Shown here piece after piece: positions 1 through 5,519 of a stretch of 6,575 bases of DNA. Position numbers and translations under genes: made by a program. The stretch's first letter is position 1. Every line of letters starts with the position of its first letter. The notes beneath the pieces were generated by a model. That model worked only from the letters and a program-made list of their open reading frames with translations. It was not told the DNA's origin and ran no database searches. The DNA is from Betaproteobacteria bacterium (lineage in GTDB: Bacteria > Pseudomonadota > Gammaproteobacteria > Burkholderiales > SG8-41): NCBI GenBank assembly GCA_021732805.1, contig JAKFUJ010000379.1:1-6575 (forward strand), in the 5' to 3' direction.

Positions 1-129
1 CATTAACTGTAACTAATTGTTTTTATTCATTTTTTTGTGTCGAACTCCTCCTGCCGGCCCCAAAAAATCATGGTAATGTTTGGTCTGAATCGCCACAAAC
101 AGAATAAACCTTAAGGGGAGACTTCACCC
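1..129. other. AT-rich leader region upstream of the Bug-type gene
   Basis: This gene-free stretch at the left edge is clearly more AT-rich than the coding DNA, with T-runs in its first 40 bases. No coding region with plausible content enters it from the left. The weak pair TTGGTC (80-85) and AATAAA (103-108), 17 nt apart, could be a sigma-70 promoter but matches consensus at only 3 of 6 and 4 of 6 positions. It probably holds the promoter of the downstream gene, but the exact site is not supported. Confidence 0.4.
113..120 (+). promoter_or_regulatory. Ribosome binding site of the Bug/TctC gene
   Basis: The purine-rich AAGGGGAG lies 9 nt before the ATG at 130. It resembles a Shine-Dalgarno sequence and favours that ATG over the in-frame ATG at 139. 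Confidence 0.65.
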
Positions 130-1125
130 ATGCGCCACATGTCCCGCAGCTTTACCCGGATTTTCTGCACCCTGCTCGCAGGGTCGCTGCTGACTGCCTT
201 CCCAGTCATCGCCGCCGAAGCGGGGGCATACCCGAGCAAACCCATACGCCTGATCGTGCCCTTCCCGCCGGGCGGCGGCACAGATCTGGTTTCGCGCACG
301 ATGCAACCGGCATTGAGCGCGACACTCGGTCAGCAGATATTGATCGACAACCGCGGCGGCGCCCAGGGCAGTCTGGGTACTGCGATCGCCGCAACTGCAA
401 ATCCCGACGGCTATACCGTGGTCATCGCGGAAATCGGCGCCACCGCGGTGGCGCCGGCGCTGCTGCCCAAACTGAGCTTCAACATCGCCAAAGACTTCGC
501 CGGCATCAGCCAGTTGATCGAACAACCGTACATCATGACCGTGCACCCCAGCATCCATGCGAAAACGCTGGCCGAATTCATCAAGCTCGCGCAAAGCAAA
601 CCCAACGCGATGAACTTCGGTTCGGGCAACGTCACCGCACACATTGCACAGGAAGCGTTTTTCGACACCGCCAAAGTCAAGCTGACGCACATTCCGTACC
701 GCGGCTCGGGTCCTTCGGTCGCGGCCGCCGTCGGCGGTGAAGTGCAAACCCTGTTTTCAGGCCCCGGCGCGGCGCTCCCGCAAATCAAAGCCGGCAGATT
801 GCGCGCGCTCGCAGTGACCACCATCAAACGCGCGGCACAATTGCCGGAGGTGCCGACACTGGCGGAACAGGGCTACAAGGGATTTGCCATTTCCGGCTGG
901 TACGGACTGATGGGGCCGGTGGCCATGCCCAAGCCGGCGATTACCGCGCTCAACAAGGCGGTCACCACGGTATTGAACGGCGACACCGGCAAGCTGCTGC
1001 GCGACCGCGGCTACGAGCCGGTGCCGACTACACCGGCGGAATTCGAAAAATTCATGCGTTCCGAAATCGACCGCTGGAGCAAAGCGGTCAAGCAGTACGG
1101 CATCAAGGCCGACTCGCTGGGCTGA
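130..1125 (+). CDS. Bug/TctC-family periplasmic substrate-binding protein
   Basis: This is a tripartite tricarboxylate transporter (TTT) receptor of 331 aa, the usual family length. Residues 1 to about 29 form a Sec signal peptide: Arg-rich start, hydrophobic core, then an Ala-rich end near AFPVIAA. No lipobox cysteine is visible. The mature protein opens with the family signature YPSKPIRLIVPFPPGGGTD (34-52), which shapes the ligand-carboxylate pocket. DNRGGAQGSLGT follows at 73-84, and the family motif HIPYRGSGPS lies in the second half. Family members bind small carboxylates or aromatic acids in the periplasm; the ligand cannot be read from sequence. No tctA or tctB membrane genes lie beside it, so it is an orphan receptor, as is common in betaproteobacteria with expanded Bug families. 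It converges on ttcA with a 38-bp gap. The family call is secure and the substrate is unknown. Confidence 0.95.
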   Translation: MRHMSRSFTRIFCTLLAGSLLTAFPVIAAEAGAYPSKPIRLIVPFPPGGGTDLVSRTMQPALSATLGQQILIDNRGGAQGSLGTAIAATANPDGYTVVIAEIGATAVAPALLPKLSFNIAKDFAGISQLIEQPYIMTVHPSIHAKTLAEFIKLAQSKPNAMNFGSGNVTAHIAQEAFFDTAKVKLTHIPYRGSGPSVAAAVGGEVQTLFSGPGAALPQIKAGRLRALAVTTIKRAAQLPEVPTLAEQGYKGFAISGWYGLMGPVAMPKPAITALNKAVTTVLNGDTGKLLRDRGYEPVPTTPAEFEKFMRSEIDRWSKAVKQYGIKADSLG

Positions 1126-1139
1126 TCATGTACGGGAGC

Positions 1140-1157
1140 GCCGCGCCGCTGCGCGGC
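1140..1157. terminator. GC hairpin between convergent genes, possible bidirectional terminator
   Basis: A perfect 7-bp inverted repeat, GCCGCGC (1140-1146) and GCGCGGC (1151-1157), has a 4-nt loop and sits in the 38-bp gap between the convergent Bug gene and ttcA. The position fits a shared terminator. Neither side has a T-tract, so it is not a canonical intrinsic terminator. Confidence 0.35.
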
Positions 1158-1163
1158 CTCCAG

Positions 1164-2048
1164 TCACTCTTCCGGATCGAAAGCGCGGTCACCGTCAGTC
1201 ACCGCTGCGCCGGTGGCGCGAACCGCGGCAAAATCAAACAGCCCGCGATCGAGCAGATGTGAGGGCTTGATGTTCTGCAGGCTGGTCAGCACCGTCTCCA
1301 CGCGCCCGGGATGGCGTTTTTCCCACTCGCGCAGCATCGCCTTCATTTCCTTGCGCTTCAGGTTTTCCTGCGACCCGCACAGCGTGCACGGAATGATCGG
1401 GAACTGCTGCAACTGCGCGTAGGCCTCGAGATCGGATTCCTCGCAGTACGCCAGCGGGCGGATCACCACATTGCGCCCGTCATCCGACACCAGTTTCGGC
1501 GGCATGGTCTTCAGCTTGCCGCCGTAGAACAGGTTCAGCAAAAAGGTTTCAAGGATGTCGTCGCGGTGGTGACCCAGTGCAATTTTGGTCGCACCCAGCT
1601 CCTGCGCCACGCGATACAACACGCCGCGGCGCAATCGCGAACACAGCGAACACATGGTCTTGCCCTCGGGAATCACCCGTTTGACGATGCTGTAGGTGTC
1701 CTGTGCTTCGATATGGAACGGCACGCCCAGTTTGCTCAGGTATTGCGGCAGCACATGCTCCGGAAAACCCGGCTGCTTCTGGTCCAGATTGACGGCCACG
1801 ATGTCGAAACGAATCGGTGCATGTCTCTGCAGATGGAGCAGGATGTCGAGCAGCGCATAACTGTCCTTGCCGCCGGACAGACAGGCCATGACCTTGTCGC
1901 CGTCGCGGATCATGTCGAAATCGGCAATCGCCTGCCCGGCCTGGCGGCGCAGGCGCTTGACGAGTTTGTTCGATTCGTACGACGCCTTGCGCTCCTTGTT
2001 GCTGCGCGGCGTGATGGTGATGACCTGTGTTTCCACTTGTGTTTCCAT
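1164..2048 (-). CDS. ttcA: tRNA 2-thiocytidine(32) synthetase TtcA
   Basis: TtcA is a cytoplasmic ATP-dependent Fe-S enzyme that thiolates cytidine 32 in certain tRNA anticodon loops. The 294-aa protein has the PP-loop ATP-pyrophosphatase motif SGGKDS at 58-63 and GHHRDD at 159-164. The two CxxC pairs are C133/C136 (CSLC) and C221/C224 (CTLC). In characterised TtcA, three of these cysteines hold the [4Fe-4S] cluster that delivers sulfur. Length and motif order match the family. The ATG at 2048 has only a weak purine motif (GCGGA) about 7 nt upstream. Residues 2-9 are a doubled ETQV, from two near-identical 12-nt units, outside the conserved core; an in-frame GTG at 2036 is an alternative start. 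The pteridine-reductase gene lies upstream on the same strand, 187 bp away, with a repeat element between. The two may be co-transcribed, but the element could change that. Confidence 0.96.
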   Translation of the reverse strand: METQVETQVITITPRSNKERKASYESNKLVKRLRRQAGQAIADFDMIRDGDKVMACLSGGKDSYALLDILLHLQRHAPIRFDIVAVNLDQKQPGFPEHVLPQYLSKLGVPFHIEAQDTYSIVKRVIPEGKTMCSLCSRLRRGVLYRVAQELGATKIALGHHRDDILETFLLNLFYGGKLKTMPPKLVSDDGRNVVIRPLAYCEESDLEAYAQLQQFPIIPCTLCGSQENLKRKEMKAMLREWEKRHPGRVETVLTSLQNIKPSHLLDRGLFDFAAVRATGAAVTDGDRAFDPEE

Positions 2049-2062
2049 ATATAAATCCGCAA

Positions 2063-2207
2063 AGAGTGCCTAACAAAATACCGAATTTCCCTCATACCAA
2101 CCCTTCTCCCGGGGGGGGAAGGGCTTATATAGCCCTCTCCCTCCGGGAGAGGGATCGAGGGTGAGGGAGCTTTTGGCTACGATTTCGTTCATTTTGTTAG
2201 GTGCTCT
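2063..2207. repeat. 145-bp imperfect palindromic repeat element (MITE-like) upstream of ttcA
   Basis: The ends are 17-bp inverted repeats matching at 15 of 17 positions: 2063-2079 (AGAG, TG, CCTAACAAAAT) and the complement of 2191-2207 (AGAG, CA, CCTAACAAAAT). Further inward the arms share TCCCTCA (2088-2094) and TGAGGGA (2162-2168), then pyrimidine-rich arms that meet in GC-rich hairpins. The whole segment is therefore one long, decayed inverted repeat. The CCCTCTCCC/GGGAGAGGG core with a nearby GTGAGGG resembles intergenic repeats I recall from many proteobacterial genomes. The element encodes no protein. It fills most of the gap between the pteridine reductase stop and the ttcA start, ending 15 nt before the ttcA ATG. 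No clear target-site duplication is seen. It could be a non-autonomous mobile repeat or a structured mRNA spacer. Confidence 0.7.
2101..2153. repeat. Overlapping GC-rich hairpins inside the repeat element
   Basis: The strongest stem is 9 bp and perfect: CCCTCTCCC (2133-2141) with GGGAGAGGG (2145-2153), loop TCC. A second stem pairs CCCTTCTCCC (2101-2110) with 2114-2123, giving nine pairs plus one possible G-U. A third, GGGCT (2121-2125) with AGCCC (2131-2135), overlaps both, so it cannot coexist with the other two. No T-run follows on the minus strand, which argues against an intrinsic terminator ahead of ttcA. A processing or stability role in the transcript is possible. Confidence 0.6.
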
Positions 2208-2235
2208 AAGTCATTCAACGCGTTGGCTGAAAAAA

Positions 2236-2985
2236 TCAGGCCACAATACTGCGTCCGCCATCCACCGCAATCACCTGACCGGTGACATAAGGCGCGGTTG
2301 CCAGAAATTCCACGGCCTTCGCAATATCATCAGGCTCACCGGTGCGCTTGAGCACTGTCTGGTTGACGATGCGCTGGCGTTCAATGTCATTCTGCCACGC
2401 CGGACCCTCGGGCCAGATGATGGTTCCCGGCGACACGCCATTGACCCGCACCTGCGGCCCGAGTTCGCGCGCCAGCGAACGGGTCAGTGCGAGCAACCCC
2501 CCTTTGGCTGTGGTGTAAACCAGATGGTTTTTCATCGGCAGCTCGGCGTGGATATCGATGATGTTGACAATACAACCCTGGGTTTTGCGCAACGCCGGCG
2601 CCGCGGCCTGCGACAGAAACAGTGGCGCCTTGAGATTGGTGCCGATCAGGTCATCCCAGGCCCGCTCGTCGATATCACCCACGGGAGTGGCATAAAAACT
2701 CGACGCATTGTTGACCAGCACATCCAGTCGTCCAAATGCCGTTAGCGTGTCCTTGATCAGTTGCGGCAACGCGCCGGAAGCCAGCAAATCGGCGCGCGCC
2801 AACGCCACGGAATCCGCACGCAATGCATTCAGTTCACGCAACAGCACCTGCGCGTCTTGCACCGAATGATGGTGATTGATCACTACATTCGCGCCGGCGG
2901 CATGCAGCCGCCGGCAGATTGCCGCGCCGACGCGCCGCGCACCGCCGGTGACCAGCACCGTTTTGCCGGACAATGCGCCGCTCAT
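2236..2985 (-). CDS. Pteridine reductase-type short-chain dehydrogenase (FolM/PTR1-like)
   Basis: This is a 249-aa NADPH-dependent SDR that probably reduces dihydro- or oxidised pterins, and possibly dihydrofolate, in the cytoplasm. The cofactor motif TGGARRVG (13-20) has the adjacent arginines typical of pteridine reductases. NNASSFY (92-98) is the NNAG-equivalent. In NIIDIHAELP, Asp144 stands where ordinary SDRs have the catalytic Ser. Tyr157 and Lys161 follow with spacings of 13 and 4, as in the PTR1 Asp-Tyr-Lys arrangement. SPGTIIWPE (185-193) is a further subgroup feature. The ATG at 2985 gives the normal family length; an upstream TTG at 3066 would add 27 unconserved residues and run into the divergent gene. 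The gene lies divergent from the MidA-like gene and upstream of ttcA. A dihydroneopterin aldolase (folB) often sits between such a reductase and ttcA in betaproteobacteria, from memory; none is present here. Confidence 0.9.
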   Translation of the reverse strand: MSGALSGKTVLVTGGARRVGAAICRRLHAAGANVVINHHHSVQDAQVLLRELNALRADSVALARADLLASGALPQLIKDTLTAFGRLDVLVNNASSFYATPVGDIDERAWDDLIGTNLKAPLFLSQAAAPALRKTQGCIVNIIDIHAELPMKNHLVYTTAKGGLLALTRSLARELGPQVRVNGVSPGTIIWPEGPAWQNDIERQRIVNQTVLKRTGEPDDIAKAVEFLATAPYVTGQVIAVDGGRSIVA

Positions 2986-3049
2986 GGTCTGCCGCCTGAA
3001 TCGGGATAACTGTCGTAAATCATTGTTTATTTTATCGTAATATCCCGCG
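2986..3049. promoter_or_regulatory. Divergent promoter region between the SDR and MidA-like genes
   Basis: This 64-bp AT-rich gap separates two divergent starts, so both promoters should lie in or next to it. On the plus strand TAATAT (3038-3043) is a plausible -10 element exactly 7 nt before the GTG at 3050, which would give a nearly leaderless mRNA; no good -35 accompanies it. On the minus strand several TAAAAT-like hexamers occur and none stands out. The call rests on gene arrangement more than on motif quality. Confidence 0.45.
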
Positions 3050-4210
3050 GTGACTGAGTTACCCAAGAATCCGACACTGCCGCAACCGTCCGCGGATGCG
3101 CTGGCACTGAGCGCCCGCCTGCAAGCACTGATCGACGACGAAATTCGCGCGGCGGACGGATGGATCAGTTTCGCGCGCTACATGGAGCTGGCGCTATATG
3201 CGCCGGGGCTGGGTTACTACAGCGCCGGCAGCCGCAAACTCGGGGCAGCCGGTGATTTCATCACCGCGCCGGAGCTGTCACCGCTGTTCGGGCGCGCGCT
3301 GGCGCGGCAACTCGCCGAACTGCTGGCGCAGGACATTCCGGACATTCTCGAACTCGGCGCCGGCAGCGGCGCGCTGGCGGCAGTGCTGCTGCAAGAACTG
3401 GCTGCGCTGGGACATCTGCCGCAGCGTTACCGGATACTCGAAGTCAGCGCCGACCTGCGCGAACGCCAAAAGGCGCACCTCTCCGCGACGGTTCCGCAAT
3501 TTGTCGAGCGCGTGCAATGGCTGGATCAATTGCCCGAACATCTCAACGCAGTGGTCATCGGCAACGAAGTGCTGGACGCGTTGCCGGTGCATCGCGTACG
3601 CATGCAGCAGGGCAGGATCGAAGAAATCGGCGTGACCATGCAGGGTAATGGTTTCGCATGGGCCCAGCGTCCGGCGCCCGCCGCCTTGCAGCAGGCCATC
3701 GCCGCGCATGCCCTGCCGGATGATTACGAAACCGAGATCAGCCTGGCCGCGCCGGCATTGATCACCAGCCTCGCGCAGCGCCTGACCCGCGGCGCATTGC
3801 TGTTCATCGATTACGGTTTTCCGGCGCGTGAATTTTTCCACCCGCAGCGCAATCGCGGCACGCTGATGTGCCACTACCGCCATCACGCGCACGACGATCC
3901 GTTCCTGTGGCCGGGTCTGCAGGACATCACCGCGCATGTCGATTTCAGCGCCGTCGCGCACGCCGGCGCAACGCTCGATCTGCTGGGTTACACCGGGCAG
4001 GCGCAATTCCTGATCAACTGCGGCATCACCGAACTGCTGGCCGCGGTACCTGCCGCGGACGCCGCGCGTTACGCGCCGCTGGCCGCGCAGGCGCAAAAAC
4101 TGCTGTCACCGGCGGAAATGGGCGAACTGTTCAAGGTCATCGCGCTGGGCCGCGGCGTCACTGCACCGCTGGCGGGATTCCGCCGCGGTGACCGCTCGCA
4201 CACCCTGTAG
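3050..4210 (+). CDS. MidA/NDUFAF7-family SAM-dependent methyltransferase (COG1565)
   Basis: This 386-aa class I methyltransferase belongs to the family of mitochondrial NDUFAF7 (MidA), which methylates an arginine of the complex I subunit NDUFS2. The bacterial substrate is not established here. Motifs in order: FARYMELALYAPGLGYYSAG (41-60); GDFITAPELSPLFG (68-81); the SAM-binding loop ELGAGSG (101-107); NEVLDALPVHR (172-182); DYGFPAREFFHPQRNRG (254-270) followed by the HYRHHAHDDPF block; DITAHVDF (292-299); and GYTGQAQFL (313-321). Length and motif order match the family. The start is GTG, because an in-frame TAA lies 12 nt upstream and the next ATG (residue 45) would remove conserved sequence. 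There is no recognisable Shine-Dalgarno. The gene is divergent from the pteridine reductase. Nothing else for complex I lies in the window. Confidence 0.93.
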   Translation: MTELPKNPTLPQPSADALALSARLQALIDDEIRAADGWISFARYMELALYAPGLGYYSAGSRKLGAAGDFITAPELSPLFGRALARQLAELLAQDIPDILELGAGSGALAAVLLQELAALGHLPQRYRILEVSADLRERQKAHLSATVPQFVERVQWLDQLPEHLNAVVIGNEVLDALPVHRVRMQQGRIEEIGVTMQGNGFAWAQRPAPAALQQAIAAHALPDDYETEISLAAPALITSLAQRLTRGALLFIDYGFPAREFFHPQRNRGTLMCHYRHHAHDDPFLWPGLQDITAHVDFSAVAHAGATLDLLGYTGQAQFLINCGITELLAAVPAADAARYAPLAAQAQKLLSPAEMGELFKVIALGRGVTAPLAGFRRGDRSHTL

Positions 4211-4258
4211 TCGGCCCGGCAACTTCCGTTATCATCTCATTCACCTTCTAACAGAGTA

Positions 4259-4349
4259 CCGTTCGGGCTGAGCCTGTCGACGCCCCGCATCATGGTTCCG
4301 CCCTTCGACATCTCAGAGCCTGCCCCGGACTTGATCCGGGGGCGAACGG
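4259..4349. repeat. Composite palindromic intergenic repeat upstream of the cytochrome gene
   Basis: The outer arms CCGTTCG (4259-4265) and CGAACGG (4343-4349) pair perfectly. Inside them, GGCTGAGCCTGTCGA (4266-4280) is partly complementary to CTTCGACATCTCAGAGCC (4303-4320). This pattern resembles the GGGCTGAGCCTGTCGAAG / CTTCGACAGGCTCAGCCC repeats I recall from many proteobacterial genomes. The right half also contains the palindrome CCCCGGA-CTTGA-TCCGGGG (4323-4341), which resembles a different common intergenic repeat. It looks like one repeat nested in, or fused to, another, and it is degenerate. An open frame runs through it into the cytochrome gene and produces a false N-terminus containing PDLIRG. 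Confidence 0.65.
4323..4341. repeat. Inner 7-bp palindrome of the composite repeat
   Basis: CCCCGGA (4323-4329) and TCCGGGG (4335-4341) form a perfect stem with a CTTGA loop. It sits 25 nt before the proposed GTG start of the cytochrome gene and would be a stable hairpin in its 5' leader if transcription starts upstream. There is no T-tract. Confidence 0.6.
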
Positions 4350-4355
4350 AAATAC

Positions 4356-4361
4356 GGAAAG
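4356..4361 (+). promoter_or_regulatory. Possible ribosome binding site for the GTG-start cytochrome
   Basis: GGAAAG ends 5 nt before the GTG at 4367. It is a modest Shine-Dalgarno match, but it lies just outside the repeat and supports the GTG over the ATG at 4292, which is inside the repeat. Confidence 0.4.
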
Positions 4362-4366
4362 CTCCG

Positions 4367-5047
4367 GTGGCCAACTCCATCATCCGCCTGTTTGCGTTTT
4401 TTTCAGCCGCCTTGCTGACCGGCGGCCCGGCGCTGGGCGCGGAAACGCCCACCGTGGCGCAAGCCGAGTACCAATGGTCGCAAAGCCCGCACGGCCGCAT
4501 GCTCGAACGCATCCTGCCGCCGTCGATCACGCCCGCGCAATTGCCGGAGCCGAAAAGCGCCGGCGCGCGACTGACTGCGCGCTACTGCGTGCAATGCCAT
4601 TACCTGCCCAACCCGCAGATGCACACCGCCGCGCGCTGGCAACCGATCATCGAGCGCATGGTGTGGCGCATGGAGGGCAAGGGCAACCTGGGCAAGCTGA
4701 TGCAGGACATGATGGCCGGCGTTGAAGCGCCGTCCGATGCTGAAGCTGCAACACTCGGCGCCTATCTGGCCAGACACGCACAGCGCGCAATCGATCCCAA
4801 GCATCCGGCGCTGGCGACCACTGCCGGACAGATCTACAGCATCGCCTGTTCACAGTGCCACGCGCTGCCGGATCCGCAACGCCATACCGCCCGCGAATGG
4901 CCCTCAGTAGTGCAACGCATGAAAGGCCACATGGCGTGGGCCAACACCGTGGTCGGTTCGCCGGAACTGCGTACCAATCCGGTACTGGAGACGGCGGAAA
5001 TCGTCAGGCTGTTGCAGCGTTACGCACGCACCGACACTCGACGGTAG
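4367..5047 (+). CDS. Exported diheme cytochrome c with two tandem haem modules
   Basis: This is a 226-aa protein when started at GTG 4367. Residues 1-25 then form a clean Sec signal peptide (MANSIIRLFAFFSAALLTGG, then PALGA before ETP). The first ATG (4292) would add 25 residues encoded by a repeat and bury the signal. Two CxxCH haem-c motifs are CVQCH (74-78) and CSQCH (161-165). Each opens the same module: CxQCHxLPxPQxHTAxxW, then an RMxxxM-like stretch. M98 or M102 and M185 or M189 are candidate axial ligands. The protein is therefore probably a periplasmic diheme electron carrier, matured by the cytochrome c system outside this window. I do not recognise a named family. Its redox partner is unknown, and no oxidase or reductase genes adjoin it. 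It follows the MidA-like gene by 156 bp and is convergent with doc. Confidence 0.88.
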   Translation: MANSIIRLFAFFSAALLTGGPALGAETPTVAQAEYQWSQSPHGRMLERILPPSITPAQLPEPKSAGARLTARYCVQCHYLPNPQMHTAARWQPIIERMVWRMEGKGNLGKLMQDMMAGVEAPSDAEAATLGAYLARHAQRAIDPKHPALATTAGQIYSIACSQCHALPDPQRHTAREWPSVVQRMKGHMAWANTVVGSPELRTNPVLETAEIVRLLQRYARTDTRR

Positions 5048-5070
5048 AAGCTGCGACATTCAAACTTGCT

Positions 5071-5130
5071 GATTACTCACTTGAAAAAAGCGGCGGCGGA
5101 AAAGATCATCGCGCTTTAAGTAATCTTTTC
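5071..5130. terminator. Inverted repeats between the convergent cytochrome and doc genes
   Basis: Two overlapping stems fall at this gene junction. GAAAAGAT (5099-5106) pairs with ATCTTTTC (5123-5130), and GATTACT (5071-5077) pairs with AGTAATC (5119-5125); they compete for 5123-5125. The first stem ends in T-rich sequence on both strands, as in a weak bidirectional terminator, and overlaps the last codons and stop of doc. The loop is long (16 nt) and the stem AT-rich, so termination strength is doubtful. Confidence 0.35.
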
Positions 5131-5519
5131 ATGCGCAAGACCATTTCATCACGGTCGATGCGTGATCCTGCGACATCAAGCACCAATTTCTCCCAATCAT
5201 CGACGACACGCCCGGGCAAATCCGGATCTGGAAGCAAACCGTTGACTTGCAGAAACACCAGACTGGCCGCAAGCGCCGTCCGTTTGTTGCCATCGACGAA
5301 TGGATGATTGCGGCACAAATAAAAAAGGTACGAAGCCGCAATCTCCTGCGGATCAGTAATCAGCGGTTTGCCACCAAAGGAGGCCTGGGGCGCAGCAACG
5401 GCGGACTCCAGCAACGCGCGATCACGCAATCCTGGGCCGCCGCCATGCGCCGCCAGCACCTCGCCATGAATGGCGAGGACTGCCGCAACATCGAGGTGAA
5501 CCAATAATTGATCAGGCAA
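5106..5519 (-). CDS. doc: Doc-type (Fic fold) toxin of a type II toxin-antitoxin module
   Basis: This death-on-curing family toxin is 137 aa. Phage P1 Doc, the model, phosphorylates EF-Tu and stops translation; the same activity is inferred here. The Fic/Doc active-site motif HPFVDGNKRTA lies at 72-82. His72 is the expected catalytic residue, Asp76 the metal ligand, and Asn78-Lys79-Arg80 form the anion loop. The Lys after Asn is the Doc hallmark, unlike the Gly of AMPylating Fic proteins. The N-terminal helix region LDVAAVLAIHGEVL and the block GLRDRALLESAVAAPQ are also typical. The likely start is TTG at 5519, which overlaps the antitoxin stop by 8 nt; no ATG or GTG gives the full N-terminus and there is no clear Shine-Dalgarno. 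Translation is thus probably coupled to the antitoxin and inefficient, which suits a toxin. No disabling change is visible, so it looks intact. Confidence 0.92.
   Translation of the reverse strand: MPDQLLVHLDVAAVLAIHGEVLAAHGGGPGLRDRALLESAVAAPQASFGGKPLITDPQEIAASYLFYLCRNHPFVDGNKRTALAASLVFLQVNGLLPDPDLPGRVVDDWEKLVLDVAGSRIDRDEMVLRMKRLLKAR
5459..5478. repeat. Near-perfect 20-bp palindrome inside the 5' part of doc
   Basis: CCTCGCCAT (5459-5467) and ATGGCGAGG (5470-5478) are perfect 9-bp arms around a GA centre. In doc mRNA this would be a strong hairpin starting about 41 nt after the TTG start, within codons for AIHGEVL. It may be chance coding sequence, a protein-binding site, or an element that slows toxin translation. 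Confidence 0.6.

Noticed and set aside
124..747. Long minus-strand open frame opposite the Bug gene
   Set aside because: It is antisense to a clear family member, its composition is Arg/Gly/His-rich as in GC-rich shadow frames, and it has no recognisable domain.
1311..2054. 247-codon plus-strand open frame opposite ttcA
   Set aside because: ttcA on the other strand carries all catalytic motifs. This frame is its complement and has no domain features.
2101..2153. Intrinsic terminator before ttcA
   Set aside because: The stems are strong, but no run of T follows on the minus strand and the structure belongs to a larger repeat.
2161..2745. Plus-strand open frame over the repeat and the SDR gene
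   Set aside because: It starts in the repeat and is antisense to the pteridine reductase. No family features.
2986..3066. N-terminal extension of the SDR to a TTG at 3066
   Set aside because: The extra 27 residues do not resemble SDR sequence, TTG is rare, and the extension would overlap the start of the divergent gene.
3278..4096. 272-codon minus-strand open frame inside the MidA-like gene
   Set aside because: It is a shadow of a well-supported methyltransferase, rich in Arg and Gln as expected from reverse-complemented GC-rich codons.
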